Below are positions 42,889 through 52,121 of a stretch of 64,000 nucleotides of DNA, piece after piece (the stretch's first letter is position 1; every line of letters starts with the position of its first letter). The translations under genes and the position numbers were made by a program. The notes beneath the pieces were generated by a model. The model searched no databases. It saw only the letters and a list, made by a program, of their open reading frames with translations, and was not told where the DNA came from. This stretch comes from JAHEEL01 sp942491345 (GTDB taxonomy: Bacteria > Actinomycetota > Acidimicrobiia > Spongiisociales > UBA5794). Location: positions 372,001-436,000 of the forward strand of contig CALOAN010000011.1 in NCBI GenBank assembly GCA_942491345.1, in the 5' to 3' direction.

Positions 42889-43290
42889 ATGAACGATCAC
42901 ATGCGGCCTTCTGTGCTCGTGATCGAGGACTCCGCCAGCGTGCGGAGGCTGATCGATGTCTGCCTGCGCCCAACCGGAGCCGAGATCCGGTCGGCCGAGG
43001 ACGGACTTCTGGGTCTGCAGGCAGCCTGGGCCTCCGTGCCGGATGTCATCGTTCTCGACATCGGCCTTCCTGGTCTTGACGGCTGGGGTGTCCTTTCTCG
43101 CCTCAGGGCTGATGACCGGACCGCCGAGGTCCGAGTTCTCGTTCTCACCGCGCATGCCCAGCCGGAGATGGCCGACCGAGCGGCGGCCGACGGCGCCGAC
43201 GCCTTCATGACGAAGCCATTCCGACCGGACGACCTTCGCGAGACGATCGAAACCCTCGTCGCCGACTCTCGCGCCGCTGCAACTGCCTAG
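42889..43290 (+). CDS. stand-alone response-regulator receiver protein
   Basis: 133 residues, receiver domain only. The acidic pocket is in VLVIEDSASVRRLI, the phospho-acceptor Asp in IVLDIGLPGLDGWG, the Thr in VLVLTAHAQPE and the Lys in FMTKPFRPDDL. No output domain and no histidine kinase nearby, so partner unknown. ATG 42889 is eight bases after GACAAT, again without ribosome site. Its stop shares the four bases CTAG with the convergent phosphoribosyltransferase gene. Confidence 0.88.
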   Translation: MNDHMRPSVLVIEDSASVRRLIDVCLRPTGAEIRSAEDGLLGLQAAWASVPDVIVLDIGLPGLDGWGVLSRLRADDRTAEVRVLVLTAHAQPEMADRAAADGADAFMTKPFRPDDLRETIETLVADSRAAATA

Positions 43291-43928
43291 CGCCGCTCGA
43301 GCAGCCCAATCACCGTTTGTTCCGATACCTGGCTGAAGTCGTCGTACCACGCACCGACGGCGAAGAACGCAGCCGGTTGAAGCGGGCACACGACAACATC
43401 GACAATCGATGCCAACCGCCCGATTGTCTCCGGGGGGCCGACCGGCATGGCAACGACGACCTGCTTCGGATCAGCTCGGCTGACGAGTCGCAACGATGCT
43501 TCGAGCGTCGCGCCGGTCGCAACGCCGTCGTCGACCACGACGCAAACACGGCCCGAAAGCGGCGTCGGACCGCCACCGCCGCGCAACGTTTCGGCCCGCC
43601 GCGCGACCTCCAACTGCTGTCGTTGCCGTTCGCCTTCGACGTACTCGGGTGAGATCCCAAGGTGCTCAACCAGCTTCTCGTCGACGAAGAAGGTCCCATC
43701 CTCCGCGATTGCGCCGATGGCATACTCCGGGTTGCCCGGCGCACCAAGCTTGTGAGCGACGAGCACGTCGAGCTCACCGCCGATCCGGTCGGCGATCACC
43801 GCAGCGACCGGGATACCCCCTCTGGGTATCCCGAGCACGAGCGGAATCGCCTCTCGGTCGACCAACTCGACGCCTGCGAGTGCGTCGGCGAGACGCTCTC
43901 CGGCTTCCTCTCGATTCCGATACCTCAC
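43287..43928 (-). CDS. phosphoribosyltransferase family protein
   Basis: 213 residues. The PRPP-binding loop VCVVVDDGVATGATLEAS and the N-terminal PLVLGIPRGGIPVAAVIAD mark the family; AHKLGAPGNPEYAIGAIAED follows. Proteins of this type are often annotated as putative phosphoribosyltransferases of unknown substrate and sometimes are fused to hydrolases; here the domain is alone. GTG 43928 is six bases after TACGCT, which fits a leaderless start. Divergent from the diacylglycerol-kinase-like gene. Confidence 0.87.
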   Translation of the reverse strand: MRYRNREEAGERLADALAGVELVDREAIPLVLGIPRGGIPVAAVIADRIGGELDVLVAHKLGAPGNPEYAIGAIAEDGTFFVDEKLVEHLGISPEYVEGERQRQQLEVARRAETLRGGGGPTPLSGRVCVVVDDGVATGATLEASLRLVSRADPKQVVVAMPVGPPETIGRLASIVDVVVCPLQPAAFFAVGAWYDDFSQVSEQTVIGLLERR

Positions 43929-44039
43929 GCCGCGAGCGTACCTCGCACGTATGCCGGATCGCGGCGCGGACAATGTCTGATCAACACACCGGACGCGAGA
44001 ACAGTCGGCAGGTCGTGGAAGACCGTACGCTTGCTGCTG

Positions 44040-44984
44040 ATGCGCCGACTTCTTCTGCTTGCGAACCCCTCCGCGTCCGGCTTCACCGGTGCGCGCTATC
44101 GCAATGTGATGTCCACGCTCTCGGCCGACTTCGACGTCGATGCCGAGTGGCCGCACGGAACGGACGAGACGCGCCAGCGAGCCGCGAGAGCGGCGTCGGA
44201 TGGGTACGCGGTCGTCGCAGCGATGGGCGGGGACGGCGTCGTCCACCACGCAGCCAACGGTGCCGCTGGCACAGCCGCAGCACTGGCCATCATCCCGACC
44301 GGTACGACCAACGTGGCAGCGCGGATATTCGGTCTCCCGAAGAACCCCGTCAAGGCTGCTGCGGAAATCGCGTCCCTTCCCGTCGTACCGACCAGGCTGG
44401 CGCGGGTGGAGTCGAAGACGGCGGGCGACACGACGGTGGAATTCGCTACGTTCGCGGTTGGAGTCGGCTTCGACGCAGACGTCGTTGAACGCGCCGAGCG
44501 AAGACCGCATTCGAAGCTCCAGTTCGGCGGCGTGCACTACGCAGAGTCGGCGATCTCTGCGCTGCTGCGAGATTGGCGCGGTCGTCCGGCCAATCTCCGT
44601 GTCGACGTCGACGGGCTACGTTGCGACGGCGTGGCAGCCCTCACCCAGGTTCACCACCCCTACACCTACTTCGGCCGGATTCCGCTGCACATCGCGCCGC
44701 GCCCCGTCAACGGTCTCGCCGCCGTGGTTGCGGAAGACCTCGAGGTGCATCGTGCGGCGGGGATCTTCGCCAGGGCCGTGCTTCGTCGGCCGCTGGGACA
44801 ACACCTCGGCACCAGCCTGTACACCTGCTTCGATCGGCTGACGATCGAAGCCGAGCCCGCAACGCCGTTTCAAGCCGACGGGGAACATCTCGGCGCCGCA
44901 TCGCTCATCGAGATCACACCCGCACCCGACGCCTTGCTCGTCGTACGCAACCCGGAGAAGTGTTGCAGCGAGGCTGCCGAATAG
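44040..44984 (+). CDS. diacylglycerol/lipid kinase (DAGK catalytic domain, YegS/DgkB-like)
   Basis: 314 residues. LLLLANPSASGFTG begins the fold; the nucleotide-binding signature AAMGGDGVVHHAANG has the GGDG motif, followed by AIIPTGTTNVAARIFGLP. The second half (VGVGFDADVVERAERR; PFQADGEHLG) is as in the soluble DgkB/YegS branch. It phosphorylates diacylglycerol or another lipid alcohol. TACGCT at 44026-44031 stands eight bases before ATG 44040. Confidence 0.88.
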   Translation: MRRLLLLANPSASGFTGARYRNVMSTLSADFDVDAEWPHGTDETRQRAARAASDGYAVVAAMGGDGVVHHAANGAAGTAAALAIIPTGTTNVAARIFGLPKNPVKAAAEIASLPVVPTRLARVESKTAGDTTVEFATFAVGVGFDADVVERAERRPHSKLQFGGVHYAESAISALLRDWRGRPANLRVDVDGLRCDGVAALTQVHHPYTYFGRIPLHIAPRPVNGLAAVVAEDLEVHRAAGIFARAVLRRPLGQHLGTSLYTCFDRLTIEAEPATPFQADGEHLGAASLIEITPAPDALLVVRNPEKCCSEAAE

Positions 44985-44987
44985 ACG

Positions 44988-45833
44988 TCAGCCGGAATCC
45001 GGCCGGTGTGTGAGCGTGACGTGCGGATACGGGATCTCGATCCCTGCCTCATCGAGACCGTTCTTGACCCTGCGGAGGAACTCGCGCTTCACCTTCCACC
45101 GCATTTCCGGGTCCGTGGTGAACAACACTCGAATCACGACACCGGAATCGTCGAGCGCGTCGACGCCGAGCACCTGCGGGTCGTCGATGATCGATGGGGA
45201 CCATTCCGCGTCGCCGGCGAGTTGCGCGGCCACCTCGCCGATGGCGTCCAGCGCCTGGTCGACCGACTCTTCATACGCGACGGAGAGGTCGACGACCACG
45301 CGACTGTACTCGTAGGTGAGGTTCGTCGAGACACGAACCTCACCATTCGGCACATGATGGATGCTTCCATCCAAGTCTTGAAGCACGGTCGTCCTGAGAC
45401 GGATCTCGTCGACCGTTCCAGAGACACCGGCAAGCTCCACGACATCGCCAATTGCGTATTGGTCTTCGACCAGGACGAAGATCCCGGCGATCACATCCTT
45501 GACGAGATCCTGCGCCCCGATGCCGATGGCAAGCCCGACAACCGACAGAGACGCAATGAGCGGTCCGAGAGGAACGCCCCACACGCCGAGGATCGTGACA
45601 ACCACGACCGTAGCGGCTCCGATGAACACGAGCGCGGACAGGGTTCGTCCGACTGTGTGGAGCCGCTCCGCTTTGGCACGATCAACCAGCTCCCCCGTTG
45701 CTTCGAGGCGGTTTTGGAGCCGTGCACTCGACCGGTGGATGAGCCACCGGGCCAGGACCCACACAACCACGCCCACTACGACGATGAGGGCTGTCTGCCA
45801 GATCTGAGTCCACACCTCGTCGCTGATCGTCAT
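44988..45833 (-). CDS. small-conductance mechanosensitive channel (MscS family)
   Basis: 281 residues. Three N-terminal membrane helices lead to the pore helix (VVGLAIGIGAQDLVKDVIAG), then the MscS beta domain (YAIGDVVELAGVSGTVDEIR, LRTTVLQDLDGSIHHVPNGE) and the alpha/beta C-terminal domain (VLFTTDPEMRWKVKREFLRR). It releases solutes on osmotic downshock. It is the last of three coupled genes, overlapping the GTPase gene upstream by four bases. Confidence 0.92.
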   Translation of the reverse strand: MTISDEVWTQIWQTALIVVVGVVVWVLARWLIHRSSARLQNRLEATGELVDRAKAERLHTVGRTLSALVFIGAATVVVVTILGVWGVPLGPLIASLSVVGLAIGIGAQDLVKDVIAGIFVLVEDQYAIGDVVELAGVSGTVDEIRLRTTVLQDLDGSIHHVPNGEVRVSTNLTYEYSRVVVDLSVAYEESVDQALDAIGEVAAQLAGDAEWSPSIIDDPQVLGVDALDDSGVVIRVLFTTDPEMRWKVKREFLRRVKNGLDEAGIEIPYPHVTLTHRPDSG

Positions 45834-46870
45834 GAGATATCTTCCAGCTCATCGTGGACGAGGTCGGCGCAGACCACACCAAGGGCCGCGACGATTGCCG
45901 CTAGCTCGGCACGCCGCAGGAGCGCCTGGTCAACCCGGGCGGAGTCTTCGCCTGCTGCGATGATGTCGGCCCGCAGCGGCCCCTCGATGCCGAGCCCATC
46001 GAGGACCCAATCGAGCTCATCCGGATCTTCGAGTGAGCCTCGAATGCGTTCGTGGGCGTCATCGGATGTCCCACTCCACACGTTGGTGTCCGACGCGAGC
46101 CGTCTGCCTGCCTGGAGCACGTCCATGACGACCTTGGCGCGATCCGCGCGTTTGGCGATCAGCGTGTCGTTCATCGCCGCAACGAGCGAATCGATTCCGA
46201 TAGGCGGCCCGTCGGATGGGTTCGCCGCGATCGGGACAACGTTCGGATCCAGGAATCCGTCCATGGCGAGGATGACACCGAGATGCGTCACAACCGCCTC
46301 GGTCTCAGCCTCGTCGAGGCGATCGATCTTGTTCAGCACGAAGGTGAAGACGGGTTCGTATTCGATCACGTCGGCGAGGAAGTCGTCGTGGATCGACGGG
46401 TCGTGGTACTTGATCGGGTCGAACATCCACACCACGGCGTCAACAACCGGAAGAACCGACTCCACCAAGGTGCGGTGGCGGTCATCAACACTGTCGAGGT
46501 CGGGGAGGTCGACAATCGCGAGGGCCGGACCGCCATCGTGAACGACAACATCATCAATGCCGAGGGATGCAACCATGGCGGCAATCGCGTGATCGCCGGC
46601 CGGAATCCACGCCAGCGGTTCATTGGTGTGCGGCCGCAATTCACTCGTGTCGGCGATGTTCCGTCCCGCGATCGCGTTGAGCAAACTCGACTTGCCCGAT
46701 CCCGTGCCGCCGGCGATCGCGACGACTATCGACTCGGCGAAGAAGTCCCGGCGCCGTCGAGCCGCTGCCGCGACCTCTGCAGCGCCCGCTCGACTCGCCG
46801 CCGAAGCCAGTCCATCGGAGCTGGCGACCGCCAGGTCGAGCAGGTCGAGCGCCTCGGTGAGGTCAGGCAT
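45830..46870 (-). CDS. P-loop GTPase, dynamin/HSR1-like (second of a pair)
   Basis: 346 residues. G1 AGGTGSGKSSLLNAIAG (about residue 52-68), a G3-like IVDLPDLDSVDDRHRT without the usual glycine, and G4 FVLNKIDRLDE (about 180). C-terminal helices carry no clear membrane segment. The ATG lies eight bases inside the end of the partner GTPase gene, and MscS follows in overlap, so all three are translated together. In actinobacteria such paired GTPases include dynamin-like proteins acting at the membrane; whether this pair does so is an inference. Confidence 0.78.
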   Translation of the reverse strand: MPDLTEALDLLDLAVASSDGLASAASRAGAAEVAAAARRRRDFFAESIVVAIAGGTGSGKSSLLNAIAGRNIADTSELRPHTNEPLAWIPAGDHAIAAMVASLGIDDVVVHDGGPALAIVDLPDLDSVDDRHRTLVESVLPVVDAVVWMFDPIKYHDPSIHDDFLADVIEYEPVFTFVLNKIDRLDEAETEAVVTHLGVILAMDGFLDPNVVPIAANPSDGPPIGIDSLVAAMNDTLIAKRADRAKVVMDVLQAGRRLASDTNVWSGTSDDAHERIRGSLEDPDELDWVLDGLGIEGPLRADIIAAGEDSARVDQALLRRAELAAIVAALGVVCADLVHDELEDIS

Positions 46871-48182
46871 CGCCGTCCACCTCCGGCTTCGGCCCCGGGC
46901 TCCCGCCAGAGGCGAGTGCCATTGCTGCTTCTCGAACGGACTCCGGCGACACCCCGCCGAGAGGATCGAGGCGGGCTCGGAATGCGTCAATCCTCGCAGA
47001 ACCGGCAAGCCTGATCGCCTCGACGAACGACGCGTTTCGTTCGATCCGGAGGTCCGGGATCCGGTCCCGCAGCGCCTTGCGTACTTTCTTCGTCGGACGT
47101 CGACCGAAGTCGATCGAGAGGCGCCACAATTGGTCACGAACCGTCCGGGAACGGCGGGGATGCCTCCACCGGCGTTTGACCGCACGACGGCCCACTTCGA
47201 CGGTGGCGTGATACCAATCGTTGATGGGACGCGGATCGATCTCCGGGAGCCACCGGCTCGGATCGATGTCGTTGTTTGGTGCGATTCGGTCACGGACGAC
47301 ACCGGCGGTCCACGTCGCGATCGCCCGATCTGTCGCTTCTCGCGCCAGTCGTGTGATCTCGAGCGCGGCGTTGTCCCATTCGAGATCGGCGGCGGATGCG
47401 AGCTCGAGTCTGTCGATACCGGCACCGGAGAAGGCAGCGTCGGCACGCTCGATGAGAACCTTCGCTTCCGCGGCCCGAACGTCGAGCTCCGCCACTACCT
47501 GTTCAGCGCGATCGGCTACAAAAACGGTCGCGGCTCGATCTCGTCGGGCGACGATGGCGTCGCGCACACTCACCATCTCAGTGAGAACCGCCCGGAGCGG
47601 GCCCACGTCTTGGGCAACAACAGCATCAATCTCGATTCCGAGCTTGTTCTCCGCGTCGCGGATCAAACGGTTGGTGTCGGGCAGCGGGGGACCGACCATC
47701 GAGAGCACTGCGCGTGCCGGGATTCCGAACTCACGAACGGTTTCGAGCAACGTGGCCGTGATGGCGTCGGCATATCGATCCGGCGAAATCACGACCAGGA
47801 CTGCATCCACGAGGTGCAGCAGCCCGGCGATCGTATCGGGGTAGTGCTCTGCGGGCGGGGTGTCGATGAGGACAACTCGATCCGGCCGATTCGGACCCGG
47901 GACCCGGCGTCCCGGCAGGTAGGTGTCGGCGATGTCGCCCCACACCGCGATCTCCGTTGTGGTCGGACGAAGCGGACCAGCGGTAACAACTCGGCTGCTC
48001 GCAAGGAGGTTGATGAGTTCCGACTTCCCGACGCCGGACGGCCCAACAATCGCGACGATCAAGGCGTCGCCCGCGCTCCCGCGTGCGAGGAGGCGTTCAA
48101 GCGGCTGGAGAGCCGGTTCGGCCAATTCGGGTTCGATATCGGAGAGGAGGGCGTGGAGTTGCTCGGCCCGTTGACGGTCCAT
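46863..48182 (-). CDS. P-loop GTPase-like protein (first of a pair)
   Basis: 439 residues. G1 IVGPSGVGKSELINLLASS (about residue 41-60) and a G3-like VLIDTPPAEHYPDTIAG are clear, but no NKxD motif (G4) was found, so nucleotide specificity is doubtful. A central coiled region (AEQVVAELDVRAAEAKVLIE) and a basic patch (RRAVKRRWRHPRRSRTVRDQ) follow. ATG 48182 lacks a ribosome site. It heads the GTPase-GTPase-MscS unit; the two GTPases are diverged paralogues and may form a heterodimer. Confidence 0.72.
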   Translation of the reverse strand: MDRQRAEQLHALLSDIEPELAEPALQPLERLLARGSAGDALIVAIVGPSGVGKSELINLLASSRVVTAGPLRPTTTEIAVWGDIADTYLPGRRVPGPNRPDRVVLIDTPPAEHYPDTIAGLLHLVDAVLVVISPDRYADAITATLLETVREFGIPARAVLSMVGPPLPDTNRLIRDAENKLGIEIDAVVAQDVGPLRAVLTEMVSVRDAIVARRDRAATVFVADRAEQVVAELDVRAAEAKVLIERADAAFSGAGIDRLELASAADLEWDNAALEITRLAREATDRAIATWTAGVVRDRIAPNNDIDPSRWLPEIDPRPINDWYHATVEVGRRAVKRRWRHPRRSRTVRDQLWRLSIDFGRRPTKKVRKALRDRIPDLRIERNASFVEAIRLAGSARIDAFRARLDPLGGVSPESVREAAMALASGGSPGPKPEVDGDA

Positions 48183-48240
48183 AGACCACGTATTGAAACA
48201 CACCGAGCACACGAACCGGCGAGAACACCGCGGGGGCTGA

Positions 48241-49077
48241 TTATGAGATGAGCTCTGTCCCCTCCGGAGACGCGTCATCGCGAGATGCCATGAGCTCGAA
48301 ATCCTCGTACGGATACACATCGAGGATGACGTCCGTCGGTATCTGAAACCAGGGCCCGTTCGGGTCGATCTGCGTGTGATGCGCCCTCAGCGCAGACCGG
48401 GCGCGCTCCAAGTAGGGACCGACATCGACATGCGTGAGCTGCGGGTCGACCGCGTCCGGGTCAATGCCGGCGATCCACCGATCGAAGGGGGATTGCAGTC
48501 CGCGATCCGCCATCGCTTGCCCCAGCATGCGAATGCGCCTGAGGGAGAAGGCGGGTGCGTAGAGGCGCTGCGCCGACCACGGATCTCCCGCATCAGGAAA
48601 TCGACCGGGATCGGCGGCCGCGGCGAAGACTGCCTCCGACAGATCGTGGATGCGGAGGTGATCGGGATGCGGATACCACTCGTGATCGTCGTAGCCGATG
48701 ATCACATCGGGCTGCTCGCTCCGTACGATCGCGACCAGTCGACCCAGAACCTCCTCGTACGAGGCATTGACGAACGCGTCTGCGTGACTGTTCTCGTCGC
48801 TGCCGGGCATCCCTGAGTCGCGATAGCCGAGCATGACGACATCGTCGTAGCCGATGATGGCGGCGGCGTCGTGGAGCTCGGCGCGACGCACGGCCGCTAG
48901 ATCAGCACGGATCTCTGGCGTGTCGGCGGCAGCATTCAGGATATCCCCTGCCTCACCGCCGGTGGCCGTCACCAGCACACATCTGACACCCATGTCGCTG
49001 TACCGAGCGATGGTTCCCGCACCTTTGCTCGATTCGTCATCCGGGTGCGCGTGCAGCGCAACGATCGTTCGGGACAT
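48241..49077 (-). CDS. mca: mycothiol S-conjugate amidase (Mca), LmbE/PIG-L family
   Basis: 278 residues. The zinc motif VALHAHPDDESSKGAGTIAR and the second metal motif YPHPDHLRIHDLSEAV are as in Mca rather than MshB (AHPDDESSKGA is Mca-like). It cleaves mycothiol-toxin conjugates to mercapturates, implying that the host makes mycothiol. TTAACT six bases before the ATG fits a leaderless start. The GTPase gene follows after 58 bases. Confidence 0.85.
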   Translation of the reverse strand: MSRTIVALHAHPDDESSKGAGTIARYSDMGVRCVLVTATGGEAGDILNAAADTPEIRADLAAVRRAELHDAAAIIGYDDVVMLGYRDSGMPGSDENSHADAFVNASYEEVLGRLVAIVRSEQPDVIIGYDDHEWYPHPDHLRIHDLSEAVFAAAADPGRFPDAGDPWSAQRLYAPAFSLRRIRMLGQAMADRGLQSPFDRWIAGIDPDAVDPQLTHVDVGPYLERARSALRAHHTQIDPNGPWFQIPTDVILDVYPYEDFELMASRDDASPEGTELIS

Positions 49078-49089
49078 TGGGAGAGTTAA

Positions 49090-49145
49090 CCAGACTTGAG
49101 ACCCGAGACCTGAGACCTGAGACAGTCTCGTGTCTCGTGTCTCCT
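49090..49145. repeat. GAGACNY unit repeat (copy f), inverted about its centre
   Basis: Four forward units (GAGACCC, GAGACCT, GAGACCT, GAGACAG) turn at GAGAC-A-GTCTC into GTCTCGT, GTCTCGT, GTCTCCT. The whole can fold into a long imperfect hairpin. It is between the mca promoter and the 3' end of the nuclease gene. Confidence 0.7.
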
Positions 49146-49150
49146 ATCGC

Positions 49151-49939
49151 TCACGTTCCGAGGATCTCAATCGCGGCTGCACCCTCCGCACACCCCTCCA
49201 GGATCGGGCACCAGCGGCAGTGCGGGCCGGCGCGGCGTTCGAGATCTTCGCCGGTGGCGAACGCGGCCCGCAACGTGTCGACCATCGCGGCAACCTCGCG
49301 GGCCGTCCGCTCGGCCTGGCTGATCGTCGGTTTGATTCCGGTCCGCTCTCCGGTCTGCACGGAGACGGCTTCAGCACCCACGGGCAGTTCACCGCGCTCG
49401 ATTGCCCACACGAGTGAATAGAACGCCAGCTGGGGCTCGGCGTCTTCAAGCCACGAACCGGTCTTCCAGTCGATGATGCTCGCTTCGCCGGATTCATTCT
49501 CAAAGACCGCATCGATCCGGCCACGCAAGGTCACACCACCGCCGACGTCTGCTTCGAGGTTCACCTCTGCGGACTGGAATCCATCGGCCGGGAATCGCTT
49601 GAATCGGGTATACAAGTCCCCCACTTCGGCGAGCACCGGCGCAAGACGCGATGGGCGGTTGAGTTCCAGCGGGCCAAGCTTCATGTTGAGGTGGCCGTCC
49701 GCCGCCCCGATCTCTTCCCGGCAGACCTGTGGAAGGTCACCGTCGGGAATGGGGCCCGACACGAGGTGCCGGGCGAAGATCCGGTGCGCCAGCGAACCCC
49801 TGAACGACGCGACGGAATCCGCCGGGTAGGCACCACGAAGCCGGCCCAACGCCTGCTGCGGGCAAGCACGGTATGTCACGAAGAGTGTTGCCGACACCGC
49901 GAGGGGCTCTCCGGGTGCGGTTTCGGGAAACTGAATCAC
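49151..49939 (-). CDS. PD-(D/E)XK nuclease with FeS-cluster cysteines (RecB-like)
   Basis: 262 residues. Cys in YRACPQQALGRL (about 26), GRIDAVFENESGE (about 139), the D-x-K motif IIDWKTGSW (about 154) and CRWCPILEGC (about 241-250). The layout matches the nuclease at 7370, and the C-terminal domains of the two helicase-nucleases, making a fourth FeS nuclease of the family in 50 kb. It stands alone. GTG 49939 is eight bases after TAGGAT, so probably leaderless. Confidence 0.84.
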   Translation of the reverse strand: MIQFPETAPGEPLAVSATLFVTYRACPQQALGRLRGAYPADSVASFRGSLAHRIFARHLVSGPIPDGDLPQVCREEIGAADGHLNMKLGPLELNRPSRLAPVLAEVGDLYTRFKRFPADGFQSAEVNLEADVGGGVTLRGRIDAVFENESGEASIIDWKTGSWLEDAEPQLAFYSLVWAIERGELPVGAEAVSVQTGERTGIKPTISQAERTAREVAAMVDTLRAAFATGEDLERRAGPHCRWCPILEGCAEGAAAIEILGT

Positions 49940-50021
49940 GAGCGGTGATCCTACGGCAGAAACGCTTGCAGGACAAAGGTTCTAGCCGGTACAGATGCGC
50001 GTTGTTACCGAAGTCCGTTCC

Positions 50022-50027
50022 TATAAT
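50022..50027 (+). promoter_or_regulatory. consensus TATAAT -10 box of the first VanW-family gene
   Basis: A perfect TATAAT 30 bases before ATG 50058, with AAGGA directly ahead of that ATG. No good -35 stands at 16-18 bp; a TTGTTA lies 14 bp upstream. Unlike most promoters of the window this one gives a leader with a ribosome site. Confidence 0.6.
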
Positions 50028-50057
50028 CGTCGAGATCTCCACGCCTCCAAGGACTTC

Positions 50058-52058
50058 ATGAACGCTCGCAGTATTCGTATCGCCGCCTCGATCGCGGTGC
50101 CCGCGTTGATCCTGCTACTCCCGATCGCGGTGTACCTCGTCGACCGAATCGCGAACACCGGCGAGATCCCGCGCAACGTCACCGTGGTAGGTCTCGACGT
50201 GGGCGGGTTGTCGCGGGACGACGCGATCGTCGTGGTCCGGGAGTACGAGACCAATCTCAAGAGTGAGAAGGCAACGTTCGTCGTCAGCGGATCGACCTAC
50301 GAACTCGATCCGACAAGCGTCGGACTGACCGCGGACGTCGACGGCGCGGTTGATGTCGCGATGAATCAACGGAGCGGGAGCGTGATAGGTGGTTTTGTCC
50401 CCTGGATCCGGGGCTTCAACGAACGCGTCGACGTTGATCTCACCGTATCGGTCGACGACGAGGCGATTGATGAACATCTCCGGGAGTGGGAGCAGGAGGC
50501 GATCGAAAACCCCGCGTACGAGGGTTCCGTCGCCATCGTCGGCGATACGATCGATTTTGAGTACCCGCGGATCGGACAGCGCATCGATCGACCTGCCGCC
50601 GTGGCACTCGTTGATACCGTCCTGACGGTTCCCGACCGTGACGTGACCGAGCTTCCCCTGACCGACTCGGTCCCGGAACTCACCGCCGCCGACATCGACG
50701 AAGCCGTGGCCACCCTTCGCCGCATGGTCTCGCGACCGATCCTGCTCTACAACGAGGAACGGAACGTGGTTCTCACCGTGAAACCGGACGAGATCAGCAG
50801 CGCCACAGTGGTTGAGGTCGTTGAGGACTCGCCGGCACGTGTGGAGATCTCACTCGACGTCGACCGGGTCGCTGAAGTCCTGGAGCCGCATCGTGCCAGG
50901 CTTGAGCTGCCCCCGGTCAACGCCGATTTCGATGTCGACGTCGAGACGAACGAGGTCACGATCATCCCTTCGAAGAACGGCACGGCACTCGATCCCGAGT
51001 CGGCCGCCGTCGAGCTCCTCGCGGCGGCCACATCGGGCGAAGGCAGTGGCGCCCTCATCTTCGCGAACGGGGCAGAACCCGAATTCACCACCGCTGACGC
51101 AGAAGCGTTCGGCCCGCTCGGGCTCGTATCCGAGTTCACTACCAAAACACCCGGGGTTGAGCGAGTCCACAACATTCACCTCATGGCGGACACCATCGAC
51201 GGATACGTCGTGTGGCCGGGCGAGGAATTCTCGATCAATGAAGTCGTGGGCCCACGCACCGAGGCCAAGGGCTACAAACGAGACGGCGCAATCATCAACG
51301 GCGAGGTCGTCTGCTGCGACGAACCGGCGAATGTTGGCGGCGGCGTCAGCCAATACGGCACCACGATCTACAACGCGATCTTCTTCGGCTGCTACGAGGA
51401 CCTCGAGCACACGCCGCACAGCATCTACATCTCGCGCTACCCGGAAGGCCGCGAGGCCACCCTGGGATATCCGAAGCCGGACGTTCGTTTCCGAAACGAC
51501 ACTGACGCGCCGGTCATCATTCGCAACACGTACGATGGAAACAGCACGATCACCGTCAGGTTCTATGGCAACAACGGCGGCCGGCGCTGCGAGGCGGAAC
51601 GTTCGGAGCGCTCCAACTACACCGATCCCAAGACTGTCTACGAGGCGAACGCATCGCTCTCACCCGGCAGCGAGAACGTCGTCTCGAAGGGCTCGCAGGG
51701 ATGGACCGTCACGGTGACACGCGTCATGACGATGCCGGACGGCACCGTGATCCGGGAACCGTACACGCACCGCTACCGCGGCTCGTTTCGCACGATCGAG
51801 AGACACCCGTGCGATATCCCGGGCAGTGGCGTCCCCTGTCCGGTCGCAGTGCCGGGCGTCGGCGGCCTCAGTGAGGCCGACGCCATCGCAACGCTCAGCG
51901 ATGCGGGGTTTGTGGTCAGTGTGGCCTATGCCGACGTCTCCGACGCTACGCAGAACGGCATCGTCATCTCGAGTTCGCCAGGCGGAAGCCAGCGTCCGGG
52001 GATCACGATCACGATCACCGTCGGCGTGTATACGCCGCCTGCGGATGGCGACACCTGA
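50058..52058 (+). CDS. VanW-family cell-wall protein with PG_binding_4-like and PASTA-like domains (paralogue 1)
   Basis: 666 residues. One membrane helix near the N-terminus (IAASIAVPALILLLPIAVYL), then two PG_binding_4-like stretches (GLDVGGLSRDDAIVVVREYE; YELDPTSVGLTADVDGAVD; and again near 230-330), a VanW domain from about 370 to 500 (NIHLMADTIDGYVVWPGEEF, NVGGGVSQYGTTIYNAIFFG) and a PASTA-like repeat near the C-terminus (GLSEADAIATLSDAGFVVS). It is anchored in the membrane and faces the wall. VanW function is not established; some members are found with glycopeptide resistance genes, but no van operon is here. Followed by its paralogue. Confidence 0.87.
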   Translation: MNARSIRIAASIAVPALILLLPIAVYLVDRIANTGEIPRNVTVVGLDVGGLSRDDAIVVVREYETNLKSEKATFVVSGSTYELDPTSVGLTADVDGAVDVAMNQRSGSVIGGFVPWIRGFNERVDVDLTVSVDDEAIDEHLREWEQEAIENPAYEGSVAIVGDTIDFEYPRIGQRIDRPAAVALVDTVLTVPDRDVTELPLTDSVPELTAADIDEAVATLRRMVSRPILLYNEERNVVLTVKPDEISSATVVEVVEDSPARVEISLDVDRVAEVLEPHRARLELPPVNADFDVDVETNEVTIIPSKNGTALDPESAAVELLAAATSGEGSGALIFANGAEPEFTTADAEAFGPLGLVSEFTTKTPGVERVHNIHLMADTIDGYVVWPGEEFSINEVVGPRTEAKGYKRDGAIINGEVVCCDEPANVGGGVSQYGTTIYNAIFFGCYEDLEHTPHSIYISRYPEGREATLGYPKPDVRFRNDTDAPVIIRNTYDGNSTITVRFYGNNGGRRCEAERSERSNYTDPKTVYEANASLSPGSENVVSKGSQGWTVTVTRVMTMPDGTVIREPYTHRYRGSFRTIERHPCDIPGSGVPCPVAVPGVGGLSEADAIATLSDAGFVVSVAYADVSDATQNGIVISSSPGGSQRPGITITITVGVYTPPADGDT

Positions 52059-52121
52059 TCCGCTTATTGGCACTCCCAGGTACCCTCTCGAGCAGCACAT
52101 GATCTCTGACCGAAACGCATC

